Origin: Pneumocystis sp. 'macacae'
Taxonomy: Eukaryota > Ascomycota > Pneumocystomycetes > Pneumocystales > Pneumocystaceae
DNA length: 64,000 bases
Reading direction: 5' to 3'
NCBI GenBank assembly: GCA_018127085.1
Contig: CM030732.1
Span: 1-64,000 of the forward strand
Shown here: one piece after another, positions 1 through 9,962 of the stretch
How positions within the stretch are numbered: position 1 is the stretch's first letter
How the letters are laid out: every line of letters begins with the position of its first letter
The notes under the pieces: generated by a model
Told to the model about the DNA's origin: nothing
Databases searched by the model: none
Seen by the model: only the letters and a program-made list of their open reading frames with translations
Translations under genes and position numbers: made by a program

Positions 1-3000
1 TATTTTTTACTCTCCTTAAGTCTATTCCAATTCTACACTTAATTTCAATTTAACTGTTGCCTTTACTTCTTATCTTCCGTGCTTCATGTTTTCTTATCTA
101 CCTTATCTCAACCTTTGCAATTTTCCTACTTCTGGTTTACAAAAAAACTTTTTATTCTTTATTTCTTAAATACAACCTAAATCTGACTCAAATCTGAGTC
201 TAATCTACCATTCACTCTCACTCCCTGCTCTTTATATTTTTACCTTTCACCCACCACCTCCAACTCTGCTTAACTCTTGATTCTTGGTTTACAAAAAAAT
301 TTATTCTCTCTCTGAAATAATTCAATTCTAACCTAATGCTAATCTAATTCTACTTCTATTTCTTCTGTTCTGTTATTCTTATTTTTTACTCCACCACTTC
401 TTATCTCCACTACCACCCACCTCACCTTATCTGTACACCGTGCACACCCACCTCTGCTCTTATGTTGCGTGCACACGCACTTGTACCCCCACTTCTACTC
501 CTCTCCCACCTCTCCCTACCCCCTACCTCCTCTTGCTACTTGGTGCACCCTTCCTTTCCCACCCTATCTCTATCGCACACCTCCTTTCCTACCTCCTCCC
601 TCCCCCACCCCACCCGTGCTACCGTGTGCACACCCACCTCTACCTTTACTTCATGCACACCCTTACCTCGCTGCCTCCTGTAGACCCTCTCCTACTCTCC
701 ACTTTGTTCTTGTTCATTTTTTATTTACAAGAAAAAAATTTTTTATTCTATTCTTTTCTCTTTTAAATCTAATCCAATTCTATCCTCAATTTCAATCCAA
801 TTTTTACTTCTACCCCTTATCTCTTGCTATTCACATTTTCTTATCCATCTTATCTACACCTTCCAATTTTCCTAGTCTTGATTTACAAAAAATTATTTTT
901 ATTTTTCATTTCTTCTTAAATCCGATCTAAATCCACTTCTAAACTTATTCCAGTCTAACACCCACTTCTACTTCTTATCTTTTTTACTTTTACCCTTCAC
1001 TTACCACCTCTGCTCTGCTTATCAACTCTTACTTTTGATTTAAAAAAAAAATTATTTTTTCTCCCCTTAAAACTAGTCTAATTCTAAGCTAAATCTAACG
1101 TCTACTTCTATTTCTTTTGTTTTTTACTCTGTTCTTCACTTCTTATCTCTATCTCCACCACCCACCCCACCTCACCTTATCTACAACACTGCACACCCTA
1201 CCTTATCAACACCGCGCACACGCACTTGTACCCCCACTTCTACCCCACTTCTACCCCTTCCCACCTCTCCTACCTCCCCCTCCTAGCTGCTTCGTGCACA
1301 CCATCTTATTTCCTCGGTACACATTTTTTTCACATCCAACCTCCCCTCCTCATCTCTACCTCGCTACTTCGTGCACACACCTCCTACCTTGCTGCTTGGT
1401 GCACACACTCATCTCGCTGCTTGGTGCACACGCTCACTCGCTGCCTCCTGTAGACCCTCTCCTACTCTCCACCTTGTTCTTGTTCATTTTTTATTTACAA
1501 GAAAAAAACTTTTTATTCTATTCTTTTCTCTTTTAAATCTAATCCAATTCTACCCTCAATTTCAATCCAATCTTTGTCTTTACTTCCTATCTCTTGTATT
1601 TTTACCCTTCACTCACCATTTACTCCACTTCTTAGCAACTCTTACTCAATTCTTAGTTTACAAAAAAATTCTTTTTACCCTTCATCTCTTTTTAATTCTA
1701 ACACAAATCTCAATCTAACTTAACATTTAACATTTACTCTCACTTCCTTTTTTTCATTTTTATCTTTCACCTACCACCTCTACTTTGCTTATCAAGTCTT
1801 ATTTTTAGTTTAAAAAAAAATTTTATTTTTTCTCCCCTTGAAACTAGTCTAATTCTAAGCTAAATATAACTTCTACTTCTACTCCTTCTCTACTCTTATT
1901 TTTTACCCCACCACTTCTTATCTTGACCTCCACCACCACCTCACCCTGCTTTATCTGTACACCGCACACACGCACTTGTACCCCCTCTCCTGCTTATGCA
2001 CACCCACTCCTACTTCCATCCCACCTCTCCCTACCTCTCAGCCTCCCCCTACTAGCTGCTTGGTGCACCCCTTCTTCCCACCCTATCTCTGCCGTACACC
2101 CTACCTTCTTACCTCGTGCACCTCCCCTACCCCTCCTCACCCCATCCCCTACTGTGCACACCATCCTACCTCGTTACTTTTAGTGCACACTCTCGCCTCG
2201 CTATTTGGTGCACACACTCTCCTACTCCTCACCTCATTTCTTCATCTTTAATTTACAAAATACAAAAAAAAAATTTATTTTATTTTTTACTCTCCTCCAA
2301 CTCCAATCTAAACCCACTTCTAAACGCAATCCAATCTGATTTTTGCTTTTAATTATCTTGTATTTTATCTTTATCCACTATCGTCTCATTTTCACCTCAT
2401 TCTTCTACTTTTGATCTGAAAAAAATTTTTATTCTATTCTTCCCCTTTCTGAATCTAGTCTAATTCTACGCTTAATTTCAATCTAATCTCTACTCCTAGT
2501 TTTTATCTTGTATTTTTTCCCTTTACTCGTTATCCACTCCACCGTCAATTCTCTTGTACTTTCGATCTGCTCGAAAAAACTTTTTGTTCTTTACTTTTTA
2601 AATATGAATCAATTCTAACCTAAATCCAAGTCTAATCTACCATTCACTCTTACTCTTGGCTTTTTGTATTTTCACCCTTCACCCACCATCTCCAACTCTG
2701 CTTATCAACTCTTGCTTTTAGTTTACAAAAAAACTTTTTATTCTTTATTTATTCTTAATTCTAATCTACATTTAATTCTACATCTACTTCTTTTATTTTA
2801 TTTTTTTGCTCTGTTACTCAGCTCTACCTCTTGCTCACCCTGCTTTATCTGCACCGTGCACACCCCAACCACTTTCCAGCTTTGTGTGTTCCAAGATCTG
2901 TGCAGAGACTGCCACTCAATTCCAGTCCCCTTCTTGCGCCCAACCCCCCTTATCCACCTCAACCTCAACTGTGTGCTCATTTTTTGTCCAGAAAAATTTC
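1..3000. repeat. Pyrimidine-rich subtelomeric tandem array (~0.75 kb unit)
   Basis: No gene is seen here. The + strand is strongly biased to C and T, with short runs of A after the phrase TTTACAAAAAAA. A block around 681-800 recurs almost unchanged at about 1452-1570, and the phrase around ACACGCACTTGTACCCCC occurs near 470, 1217 and 1970, so the repeat period is about 750 bp with three to four diverging copies. Open frames in this stretch are made only of Leu, Pro, Ser, Thr and His and follow the base bias; I do not read them as genes. No TTAGGG/CCCTAA telomere array is present, so the true chromosome tip lies outside the window or was not assembled. Confidence 0.8.
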
Positions 3001-3059
3001 AACTCTAACATACTACTGCAAAATTGAGTCGAAATTGACGCAAATCCCGTGCAAACATC

Positions 3060-3481
3060 GACACATTATTCCTTATCTGCCCCCCACCCTCTCTCAATTC
3101 TTGTGTGCACACCTCTCCTCACCCTCTCCTCTGCCTTACCCCACATTTCCCCACACAAATTCTGCTTTTTCGGTGGGGCGTTTCCGTTTTCGGCCACAAA
3201 TGCGGGGTAGCCGCCCCCCCTCCCTGCTGCTTGCGCTTACCCCACACAAATTTTATTTTTTTGCGGGGTAAATGCGGGGTAATTTCGGGCAAACACGCGC
3301 GTCCCAGACGCGTCCAAAACACGCCCACACGCATCTAAAGCGCATCCAACGCGCACACGGCATACTGTGAGGCAGGAATACACTGTGTGCGGAGGCTGGC
3401 GTGCACAGTACGAGGTGCGGGGGAGGCTGGTGTGCACACTAGGAGGTGCGGGGAGAGCGGCCCGGTAAAATGCACTCATTA
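3060..3481. other. GC-rich spacer downstream of the first MSG
   Basis: This stretch is much richer in G and C than the rest of the window. It contains the MSG spacer motif (GCGGGGTAAATGCGGGGTAA, about 3262-3282, with a further AATGCGGGGTAG near 3199), short CACGC/GCGTCC-type repeats at about 3295-3360, and two diverged copies of a GAGGCTGG(C/T)GTGCACA phrase at about 3390-3450. I see no gene in it. Confidence 0.6.
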
Positions 3482-3525
3482 TTCCCTAAATATACATGCC
3501 CGTCCCAAACCATATTTACCCATTT
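3482..3525 (-). other. MSG 3' flank element (TAAATATACATGC)
   Basis: Directly after the stop of the first MSG gene lies a short AT-rich stretch with TAAATATACATGC and TCCCAAACCAT. Nearly the same text follows the second MSG gene (about 6825-6850), and decayed forms follow the relics near 18,380 and 28,485. It probably belongs to the 3' untranslated region or polyadenylation region. Confidence 0.55.
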
Positions 3526-6500
3526 CTAAATCATAACTGAAATCATCATCCCCAACAACACCCCCTTCATTACACTCCACCCACGCATCCTCAGCCCCCC
3601 ACTCGGCGTCACCTCACCTGCCTCATCCCCTGTCGTGCACCTCGTCGGCTTGCACCGCCGGGTCGACGTCAGCGTCACCGTCGATGTCGTCGTCGATGTG
3701 GATGTGGATGTGCTTGTGTGTGTCGATGTGTGTGTGACCCATGTGTCTGTCGTTCTAATTGATGTGCACTGCTCAGTTCCTGCTTTTCCTGCGTCTGATC
3801 CAACTATCGTTGTTGTCGTCGTCGTCGTCGTCGTCGTCGTTGATGTCTCTACCTTGTGCTCCCTCACTTCTAATGGTTCTAATTTCAGACATATTTTATT
3901 TATTTCTCCACATGCATCTTCACATTGCGGGCACTCCACTTTGAACCCACATTTTTTTAATGAATCTTCGCACTCTTCCTTCAACTCTACATACAGGCTG
4001 AACGCCTGTGATACAAAATCAAATGCCTTTAGCTCCTTCTCTGTAATGTGTGTCTTTGCCGCTGCAGTTCTTCTTACAAGTCTAAACTGTGCTGCATTTT
4101 TTGCCACATCAGGTCCAGCTGCTGCTTCTTTATTTCCTGAACTGTTTGTTGCCTTTGTTGTAACTAAAACAAGGCTTGCTTCTTTCATCGCCTTCACTGC
4201 TTCTTCCTTGATTTTCTTGTATTCTTCTTCTCCCTTTTCCAGATTATTTTTAGCTTCTGTAAGATCAAGTAATAGTTTTGGACACTGCTTCTTCACTTGT
4301 TCTATAAGTTTATTACAAAGTTTATTTCTAAAATCATCATCATTTTTTCCAGTGCTATCACTGCACAAAGTTTGAAGCCCATTCTTTGCCTTTATCCATT
4401 CAGTACAATATCTGTCGAGTTCTTCTTTACATTTTTTCTGTGTTTCCAAGTTTCCTTTTAATTTATCAAGTAGTTCCACTTCCAATTTCTGCCGTTTAAT
4501 GAATGATTCACACTGTTCTTTCAATTCATCACATTTTCCACCATTTTTGGCCGTCAAATTCCCACAGCTTGACATAAATTTGTTGCAGAACGGCATCCAA
4601 CGCTCACATATGTCATCCTTTTCCTTGTCCTTCTTTTTCTTCGCCTCATCTACAACGTTACTCTTCTCCATGCGCTCACCCAGCACGGCGCACTTCGCGC
4701 CCACACTCCCCGTGAGGTACGTGCAGGTGGCGTTCGGCGCGACACACCCAAGCGCGTACCGCGTCCTCCCCCGTCTCCCCCACCCACTGCATCGCCCTCT
4801 CAGTGTTTCTACGCACGACTCAAACTTATCTAGGTCATTGACCTTCTCCTGCAAGAAGACCTCCTCCAGGTGCTCCGCAACGTCCAGCCTTGCGCAGTGA
4901 TGCCTCAGCGTCCGGCAGGGCCACTCGATGTGCCTCGAATCCTGCCCCAAGTCTGCACACCTCTTCTCCAAGTCTATGCAATGCTGCCTCGTCGGAAGAT
5001 CCCGCTTCTCATCCAGATGGCCTCGCAATATACCCGTCTTTATACGTAAATCTGTTTCCAGCACAAAGATTGCCTCTCCTGGCTGCAGACATAATGCAAA
5101 TAACTCTTTAGTTTCATTTTTCAGCTTTTTACATACTTTTACCAGTTCCTTTGGAAACTCTTCTGACAATTTCCCTGTTTCATCATTAAACTTCCCTCGT
5201 AGTGCATCCTGTAATGCTTTGTTTGCTAATCCATCAAGTCCTCTTTTATAACATGCTGCTCTAACATTTCTGCACTGCTTTTCAAAAGATTGACCTTCAT
5301 AATAAAAACACTCAAATTGAAATTCCACACAATCATGTTCAGTAAGAAATTCCGGTAACTTATTCCATAACATAACTTCATTTCCAAATTGCCTGGCAGT
5401 AAATCTTTTAGTTAAAGTATCCTTTCTTTTCTCAAACTCCTGATTATATTCTTGACATTTGTTTTCATGTTGAGTTTTATTCTGACATACTTCTTTTATA
5501 GTCCCTGCAAGATTTTCAATAGACTTGCATTTATCTGTGAGCACATTCTTGCATCTAGCTTCATTAAAGCTCTCCTTTTCTGACAAAAACACCAACAAAT
5601 CAACAATATCTCCTTCTAATGCCCTCCCAATTATAACGCCTTCTATTGCTGCTTTCTTATAAAGCTCATCCAATCCTATTTTTTCCGCCAGTGTAGGCTC
5701 TGGACGAGTAGGATCAAATTCTAAACCTGGTGGCACATAAACGATTCCTGCTGTTTTGCATTTTTCTTTCAGATTGCTGCACTTCGGCTTATCAGTTTCA
5801 CAGCTTTTCTCATAAAAGTAGCACTTCTCAAGTAATAAGAGTCCATTTTCTTGTAGTTTATTAGTAGTTAATGCGCTTTCTAGCTCTGTTTTTAGGGATT
5901 TACACTTTTCTTTTGCCGCAGCTACTAAAGATGTGCATGTAGACTCTAAATTAATGCATTTCTTCGTCAATTCATCGCTTTCTTGTCCCAACTCTGGGCA
6001 AACCTCCTTGAGCTTGTTTTTGCATGTATTACCATCTTTAAGGTTCCCTGCGAGCGCCCTCATAAGAGCTTCATCTGCCACCTCATCACGCTTCTTCTGG
6101 TAACATTTATTTCTTAACTCAATACAATTATCTTTAAGCTTGTCAGGACATGCTCCTTCCAAAAACAGGCATTGCTGTTCATGTTTTTTGCAATCCTCAT
6201 ATGTTAATTCTGAAATAGCTTTCCCAACTTCTTTATCAAGCTCTGCTTTAAATGTAGTGCATTTTCCTTGAACCTTATCTTTCAATCCTGTGCATTTTCC
6301 TTCTGCTGTACTATCTTCTTTACATGTTTCTTTCAATTTTTCACTCATACTATCTAGCTCAGGATCTATTTTTTTCAATCCTTGACAATATTCTTTTAAT
6401 TTATTTTTGCATTTCCTCTCTTCTTCTAGATTTTCTTTTTGTAGAATTAAAGCCAAAAGGTACTCCAGATCTTCATATACATTCTGTGCTTGCTGCGCCC

Positions 6501-6534
6501 GCCTCTTAACCGCCCGCGCCGCCCCCCGCGCCAA
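3526..6534 (-). CDS. MSG: Major surface glycoprotein, CRJE-type silent donor copy
   Basis: Full-length Pneumocystis MSG of about 1,000 residues, normally the dominant GPI-anchored mannoprotein of the cell surface, involved in adhesion and antigenic variation. Repeated Cys-rich helical blocks with C-x(5-10)-C spacing and many Lys/Glu run through the protein. A Thr run follows near residue 885, then a TST-rich stretch, then RRCKPTRCTTGDEAGE and a hydrophobic C-terminal tail fit for GPI attachment. The frame opens with the CRJE (ARAVKR) but has no ATG: the codon at 6532-6534 is TTG and a TGA lies at 6571-6573. It also lacks a signal peptide. Family knowledge says such copies are expressed only after recombination at the CRJE into the UCS expression site. 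Base composition is less AT-rich than the inner copies. Intact throughout. Confidence 0.93.
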   Translation of the reverse strand: MARGAARAVKRRAQQAQNVYEDLEYLLALILQKENLEEERKCKNKLKEYCQGLKKIDPELDSMSEKLKETCKEDSTAEGKCTGLKDKVQGKCTTFKAELDKEVGKAISELTYEDCKKHEQQCLFLEGACPDKLKDNCIELRNKCYQKKRDEVADEALMRALAGNLKDGNTCKNKLKEVCPELGQESDELTKKCINLESTCTSLVAAAKEKCKSLKTELESALTTNKLQENGLLLLEKCYFYEKSCETDKPKCSNLKEKCKTAGIVYVPPGLEFDPTRPEPTLAEKIGLDELYKKAAIEGVIIGRALEGDIVDLLVFLSEKESFNEARCKNVLTDKCKSIENLAGTIKEVCQNKTQHENKCQEYNQEFEKRKDTLTKRFTARQFGNEVMLWNKLPEFLTEHDCVEFQFECFYYEGQSFEKQCRNVRAACYKRGLDGLANKALQDALRGKFNDETGKLSEEFPKELVKVCKKLKNETKELFALCLQPGEAIFVLETDLRIKTGILRGHLDEKRDLPTRQHCIDLEKRCADLGQDSRHIEWPCRTLRHHCARLDVAEHLEEVFLQEKVNDLDKFESCVETLRGRCSGWGRRGRTRYALGCVAPNATCTYLTGSVGAKCAVLGERMEKSNVVDEAKKKKDKEKDDICERWMPFCNKFMSSCGNLTAKNGGKCDELKEQCESFIKRQKLEVELLDKLKGNLETQKKCKEELDRYCTEWIKAKNGLQTLCSDSTGKNDDDFRNKLCNKLIEQVKKQCPKLLLDLTEAKNNLEKGEEEYKKIKEEAVKAMKEASLVLVTTKATNSSGNKEAAAGPDVAKNAAQFRLVRRTAAAKTHITEKELKAFDFVSQAFSLYVELKEECEDSLKKCGFKVECPQCEDACGEINKICLKLEPLEVREHKVETSTTTTTTTTTTTIVGSDAGKAGTEQCTSIRTTDTWVTHTSTHTSTSTSTSTTTSTVTLTSTRRCKPTRCTTGDEAGEVTPSGGLRMRGWSVMKGVLLGMMISVMI
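3807..3842. repeat. (GTC)n microsatellite encoding a poly-Thr run
   Basis: A trinucleotide run of GTT/GTC on the + strand reads as about twelve consecutive Thr codons (mostly ACG) in the MSG gene on the minus strand. It lies in the O-glycosylation-prone stalk before the GPI signal. Gain or loss of units would keep the frame and change stalk length. Confidence 0.8.
6499..6531 (-). other. Conserved recombination junction element (CRJE), copy 1
   Basis: Thirty-three bases encode ARGAARAVKRR at the very start of the MSG frame. The inner part (GCGCGGGCGGTTAAGAGGC) is shared exactly with the CRJE of the next gene. The Pneumocystis CRJE is known as the site where donor MSG genes recombine with the expression-site leader; its Lys-Arg is the presumed Kexin cleavage site that removes the leader. 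Here the first AR is followed by GA rather than AV. Confidence 0.82.
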
Positions 6535-6863
6535 ATTCTGACCGACGACCTGAAAGCCGAGTTTGCCGGGTCATCTTGAGCTTTCACGCAGAAACTAACG
6601 CAGTGTGCGATAAACGTAGTGTCAGTGTGCCCCTTCTTATCTTTGGTGTCACGTGATGTATCTAAAATTTGTGTGGGGTAAATGTGGGGTAAACGCGAAA
6701 ATTGAATTACGATAAACGAAGATAGAAGACGTGGTGAATGGGCATAAAGGACACAGGTAGGTTGGAGTACGGACAGACTACGCGAGAATACGTCTCGTTA
6801 AATGCACTTTATGTCAATTGTTCCTTAATATACATGCAGTCCCAAACCATGTCCATTTGCTCT
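6535..6863. other. Intergenic spacer between MSG donor copies
   Basis: No gene here. Going from the second gene's stop it holds the TAAATATACATGC-type 3' flank (6825-6860), an AAATGCACT phrase near 6800, and the best-preserved copy of the array spacer element, GTGGGGTAAATGTGGGGTAAACGCG at about 6673-6697. The remaining 150 bases before the CRJE resemble neither a UCS nor a promoter that I can recognise, which suits a silent donor. Confidence 0.6.
6671..6697. repeat. MSG spacer element, best-preserved copy
   Basis: Two GGGGTAAA words separated by a short C/T-G link and followed by CGCG. Related text occurs at about 3261-3290, 15,131-15,175, 18,192-18,240 (decayed), 24,321-24,370 (decayed) and 28,281-28,320, always in the same orientation and on the 3' side of an MSG gene or relic. 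The function is unknown; it could be a leftover duplication boundary, a terminator or a recombination-associated site. Confidence 0.65.
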
Positions 6864-9800
6864 CTAAATCATAACCGAAATAACCATTCCCAATAACACC
6901 CCTCTCACCACACTCCACCCTGTCATCCTCAACCCTCCACTTGGATGTACATCTCCCGCCTCATCGCCTGTCGTACATCTTGTAGGCTTGCAGCGCCTCG
7001 TTGATGTCAGCGTGACTGTAGACGTAAAAGTTGATGTGGATGTCGATGTACTGGTGTGTGTGGATGTCTTTGTGACCCACGTGTCTGTTGTCTTGATTGA
7101 TTTACACAGTTCTTCTATTGTCTTTCCATCTGGCCCGACAGTCTTTGTTGTCGTCGTTGTGACGTTCTGTGTCACTATTTCCTGTGACTTTATATCTAGC
7201 GGCTTCAGACCGCCACATGTCTTGTCAATATTCTTGCATACTTCTTCTATCCCTTGGCAATCCTTCCTAATCCCGCAATCCGAGTTTAGCCGGGTACATT
7301 GCTCCCTCAATTCTACATATCTTGCTAACACATCTGCTGCCAAATCCAATGCTCTCGCCTCTAGTTCTGTGACCGGCACATCTTTAGCCCCTCTCCGCAC
7401 TACCTTTACATGCTTCATGGTATCTTTAGCCCCTCCTGCTTTACCGTTCTTTTTATCTTTGCCTTCAGCGTTATCTCCACCTGTCTTTGCAACTGATAAA
7501 ACAAGCTTAGCCTCCTCCATTGCCTTTTCTGCTTGGTTCTTAAGTTTATTAAATATTTCTAAATCATTTTTTATGACTTCTTTCGCCTCTGTTAGTTCCG
7601 CTGGTAATACTTTGCATTGCTTTTCTACCTCCTCTACTAGTCTACTACAAACATCTTTTCTAACATCATCGTCACTCTTTTTGGGATCACTATCAGTGTT
7701 ATCTTTACATAAACCACTGATTGTCTCATTATTTGATTTCCCTAATTCTGTGCAATATCCTTTCAATGCCTGATCGCACTTATTTTGACTAATGAGTTTC
7801 CCTTGAAGTTCCTTTTTCAAAACATTGTCCAAGGCTCTTCTCTTGTAAAATGGCTCACAGTATTTTTTAAGATTTATACAAAGGTTATCTTTTTTTAAAG
7901 TATCTGGACAGTTAGGCTCATATTTATCGCAGTATGAATGCCAGGAGGGACAAATTCTCCCCAACAATGTTATGTTCTTTTGTTTGTCTTTAAGAAAATC
8001 AACAATTCCCGAAGTTTCTATATTCTTCTCAAAGACTTTGCACCTACTTTGCACATCATCTACCATCAGCTTACACGTAGCGTTCTGGAAGGCACATACA
8101 AGAGAAAAGCGCCCGTCTCCCCTCCTAGTCCATAGATTACACTTTTCTTTCAAATACTTCTCGCAACTCGCATGGTCTTTCAGCGTATCCTTATGTTCAT
8201 TAAGTAAAAGCGTCTTCAGCAATTCTGTCGTCCCCAGCCGCTCGCACTGCTGCTCCAGCGTATAGCACGGCCACCAAATTTCCCTTGAATCATGTCTCAG
8301 CTCCTCACACTTCCTCCCCAGCTCCTTGCAGTCCTTGTCCCCCGGGAAATCCCGCTTCTTGTCTAGTTGTTCCCGCAGAAAGACCGTTCTCATCTGGTGA
8401 TCATGCGTAAGCAACCGGAGCGCCTTTAGTGGCTGTACACACAGAACAAGCAACTCGTCGTATGGAAAGGTCCCTTTATTTTCTTCTTTCAGTTCTTTAC
8501 ACACCTCCACTAATTTCTCTTGAAATTTTTTACGCCACGTTTCATTCGAACCGTGCAGCAGCCCCCGCATTTCTCTTTGCAACATGCTGTTTGCACGTGC
8601 ATCAAGCCCTCTTTTGTAGCACGCTGCCCTCACATTCATACACGCTTTTTCTCCATCATGACAACTCTTTTCAAAATAAAGACAATAAGATTCTAATCTT
8701 GCACACTCTTCGCTGCTAAGAAATGTTGGTAGTTCTCCCCATCCAAAAATTCCATTGCTTTCTAGATCATAAAGACGGTTCTTGAGAATCGTTGGTGTAA
8801 GATTTGTACAAGTTTTGTTAATATCTTTTTCCAATTCTCCACATTTCTTCTTCCCATCTTCACTTGGTTTATCTTCCTCACATAGATTTTCTAGAGCCTC
8901 ATGTTCATGAGTATTTTTGCATTTTTTTCCGAGGACTTCTTGACATTTTTCTTTATCACCATTTTTCGTAAGAGCTTTATCCTGAATCAACAGTGCCAGC
9001 AAAGCAGTCGCATCCCTCACACGCTGCCCCCCGATAACAACGCCGTCCTCCTCCGCCTCCCTGTAAAGCCCTTCCAGTCCTATGTCCTCTGCCAGCGACG
9101 CCGCCGGCCTCGTCGGATCAAAAGGCGGTCCTGGCGGTATATACGCAATTCTTTGTTCTTTACATTTTTCTGCCAATTCATCACATTTACTCATATCTTC
9201 ATCACAACTTCCAGCATAAAAGTAACACTGTTCAAGCAATGATAGACATTCTTCTTTTTTAAAACTTCCAAGTACAGCAGTGACACCTGTTTTAAGAGTT
9301 TCACATTTCTTCCCTTTTTCAGCTATAATTTTTCCGCATGTTGCTTCTTGATTCAGACACGACTGAGTCAACTCGTTGCTTTCTCGACCCAATCCCGGGC
9401 AAACCTCCTTAAGCTTCTTCTCACATGTATCTGAGTTATTAAGATCACTACGAAGTACCCTCAAAAGAACTTCTTTAGCCACATTGTCTCTTTTTTTTCG
9501 GTAACATAGGTTCCTTAGCTTGTTACAATCTTCTAAAAGATTTGTTGGACATGCTCCTTCCAAAAACAAGCATTTTTGCTCATTCTTTTTGCAATCTGTG
9601 TCTTTTAAGTCTGAATTTTGTTTTGCTACTGCTGTTTTAAGTTCTGCTTCAAATTTAGTGCATTTTTCTCCAACACTTTTTTTTAATTCTGTACATTTCT
9701 CTCCCTGCTTTGTATCTTCTTTACACGTTTCTTTTAGTTTTGGATAGACACCAAACTTTTCATCTATTTTATTCGAATTCTCGCAGTATTCTTTTAGTTT

Positions 9801-9917
9801 TTTTTTGCATTTTGTTTCCTCTTTATAATCTCCTTTCAAAATCAATGCCAAAATATGCTCCTCATCAATCCCAATATTCTGTGCTGCCTGTGCCTGCCTC
9901 TTAACCGCCCGCGCCAC
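6864..9917 (-). CDS. MSG: Major surface glycoprotein, CRJE-type silent donor copy
   Basis: Second full-length MSG (about 1,020 residues), closely related to its left neighbour: the same Cys-block order, a VTTTTTKT stalk, a TST-rich stretch, RRCKPTRCTTGDEAGD and a GPI-type tail ending VLLGMVISVMI. The frame begins at the CRJE, which here reads ARAVARAVKRQ. The codon at 9915-9917 is GTG, and no ATG occurs before the in-frame TAG at 9960-9962, so the copy has neither start codon nor signal peptide and should be silent until recombined into the UCS locus. The reading frame is unbroken. Sequence identity with the first copy is patchy, as expected if segments were exchanged. Confidence 0.93.
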   Translation of the reverse strand: MARAVKRQAQAAQNIGIDEEHILALILKGDYKEETKCKKKLKEYCENSNKIDEKFGVYPKLKETCKEDTKQGEKCTELKKSVGEKCTKFEAELKTAVAKQNSDLKDTDCKKNEQKCLFLEGACPTNLLEDCNKLRNLCYRKKRDNVAKEVLLRVLRSDLNNSDTCEKKLKEVCPGLGRESNELTQSCLNQEATCGKIIAEKGKKCETLKTGVTAVLGSFKKEECLSLLEQCYFYAGSCDEDMSKCDELAEKCKEQRIAYIPPGPPFDPTRPAASLAEDIGLEGLYREAEEDGVVIGGQRVRDATALLALLIQDKALTKNGDKEKCQEVLGKKCKNTHEHEALENLCEEDKPSEDGKKKCGELEKDINKTCTNLTPTILKNRLYDLESNGIFGWGELPTFLSSEECARLESYCLYFEKSCHDGEKACMNVRAACYKRGLDARANSMLQREMRGLLHGSNETWRKKFQEKLVEVCKELKEENKGTFPYDELLVLCVQPLKALRLLTHDHQMRTVFLREQLDKKRDFPGDKDCKELGRKCEELRHDSREIWWPCYTLEQQCERLGTTELLKTLLLNEHKDTLKDHASCEKYLKEKCNLWTRRGDGRFSLVCAFQNATCKLMVDDVQSRCKVFEKNIETSGIVDFLKDKQKNITLLGRICPSWHSYCDKYEPNCPDTLKKDNLCINLKKYCEPFYKRRALDNVLKKELQGKLISQNKCDQALKGYCTELGKSNNETISGLCKDNTDSDPKKSDDDVRKDVCSRLVEEVEKQCKVLPAELTEAKEVIKNDLEIFNKLKNQAEKAMEEAKLVLSVAKTGGDNAEGKDKKNGKAGGAKDTMKHVKVVRRGAKDVPVTELEARALDLAADVLARYVELREQCTRLNSDCGIRKDCQGIEEVCKNIDKTCGGLKPLDIKSQEIVTQNVTTTTTKTVGPDGKTIEELCKSIKTTDTWVTKTSTHTSTSTSTSTFTSTVTLTSTRRCKPTRCTTGDEAGDVHPSGGLRMTGWSVVRGVLLGMVISVMI

Positions 9918-9926
9918 CGCCCGTGC
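9894..9926 (-). other. CRJE, copy 2 with duplicated ARAV
   Basis: Thirty-three bases encode ARAV-ARAV-KRQ. The second half is the classic ARAVKRQ known from Pneumocystis MSG junctions. The first half repeats ARAV with one silent difference (GCACGG versus GCGCGG), so the element is an internal 12-bp duplication. Confidence 0.85.
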
Positions 9927-9962
9927 TGAACTCTTTAGAATACATCGCGTGCTTGGCTTCTA

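Noticed and set aside
440..2352. Several open frames of 75-150 codons on the + strand
   Set aside because: They consist almost only of Leu, Pro, Ser, Thr and His, overlap in several frames, recur with the DNA repeat and come from pyrimidine bias.
3635..4375. 246-codon frame opposite the first MSG (also 6,988-7,773 opposite the second)
   Set aside because: Exact mirror of the Thr-rich stalk and Cys-rich exons; Val/Asp repeats come from the ACG/GTC microsatellite.
6535..6863. UCS expression site or promoter upstream of the first CRJE
   Set aside because: No ATG leader, no intron and no signal peptide in frame with the CRJE; a TGA closes the frame 12 codons upstream.
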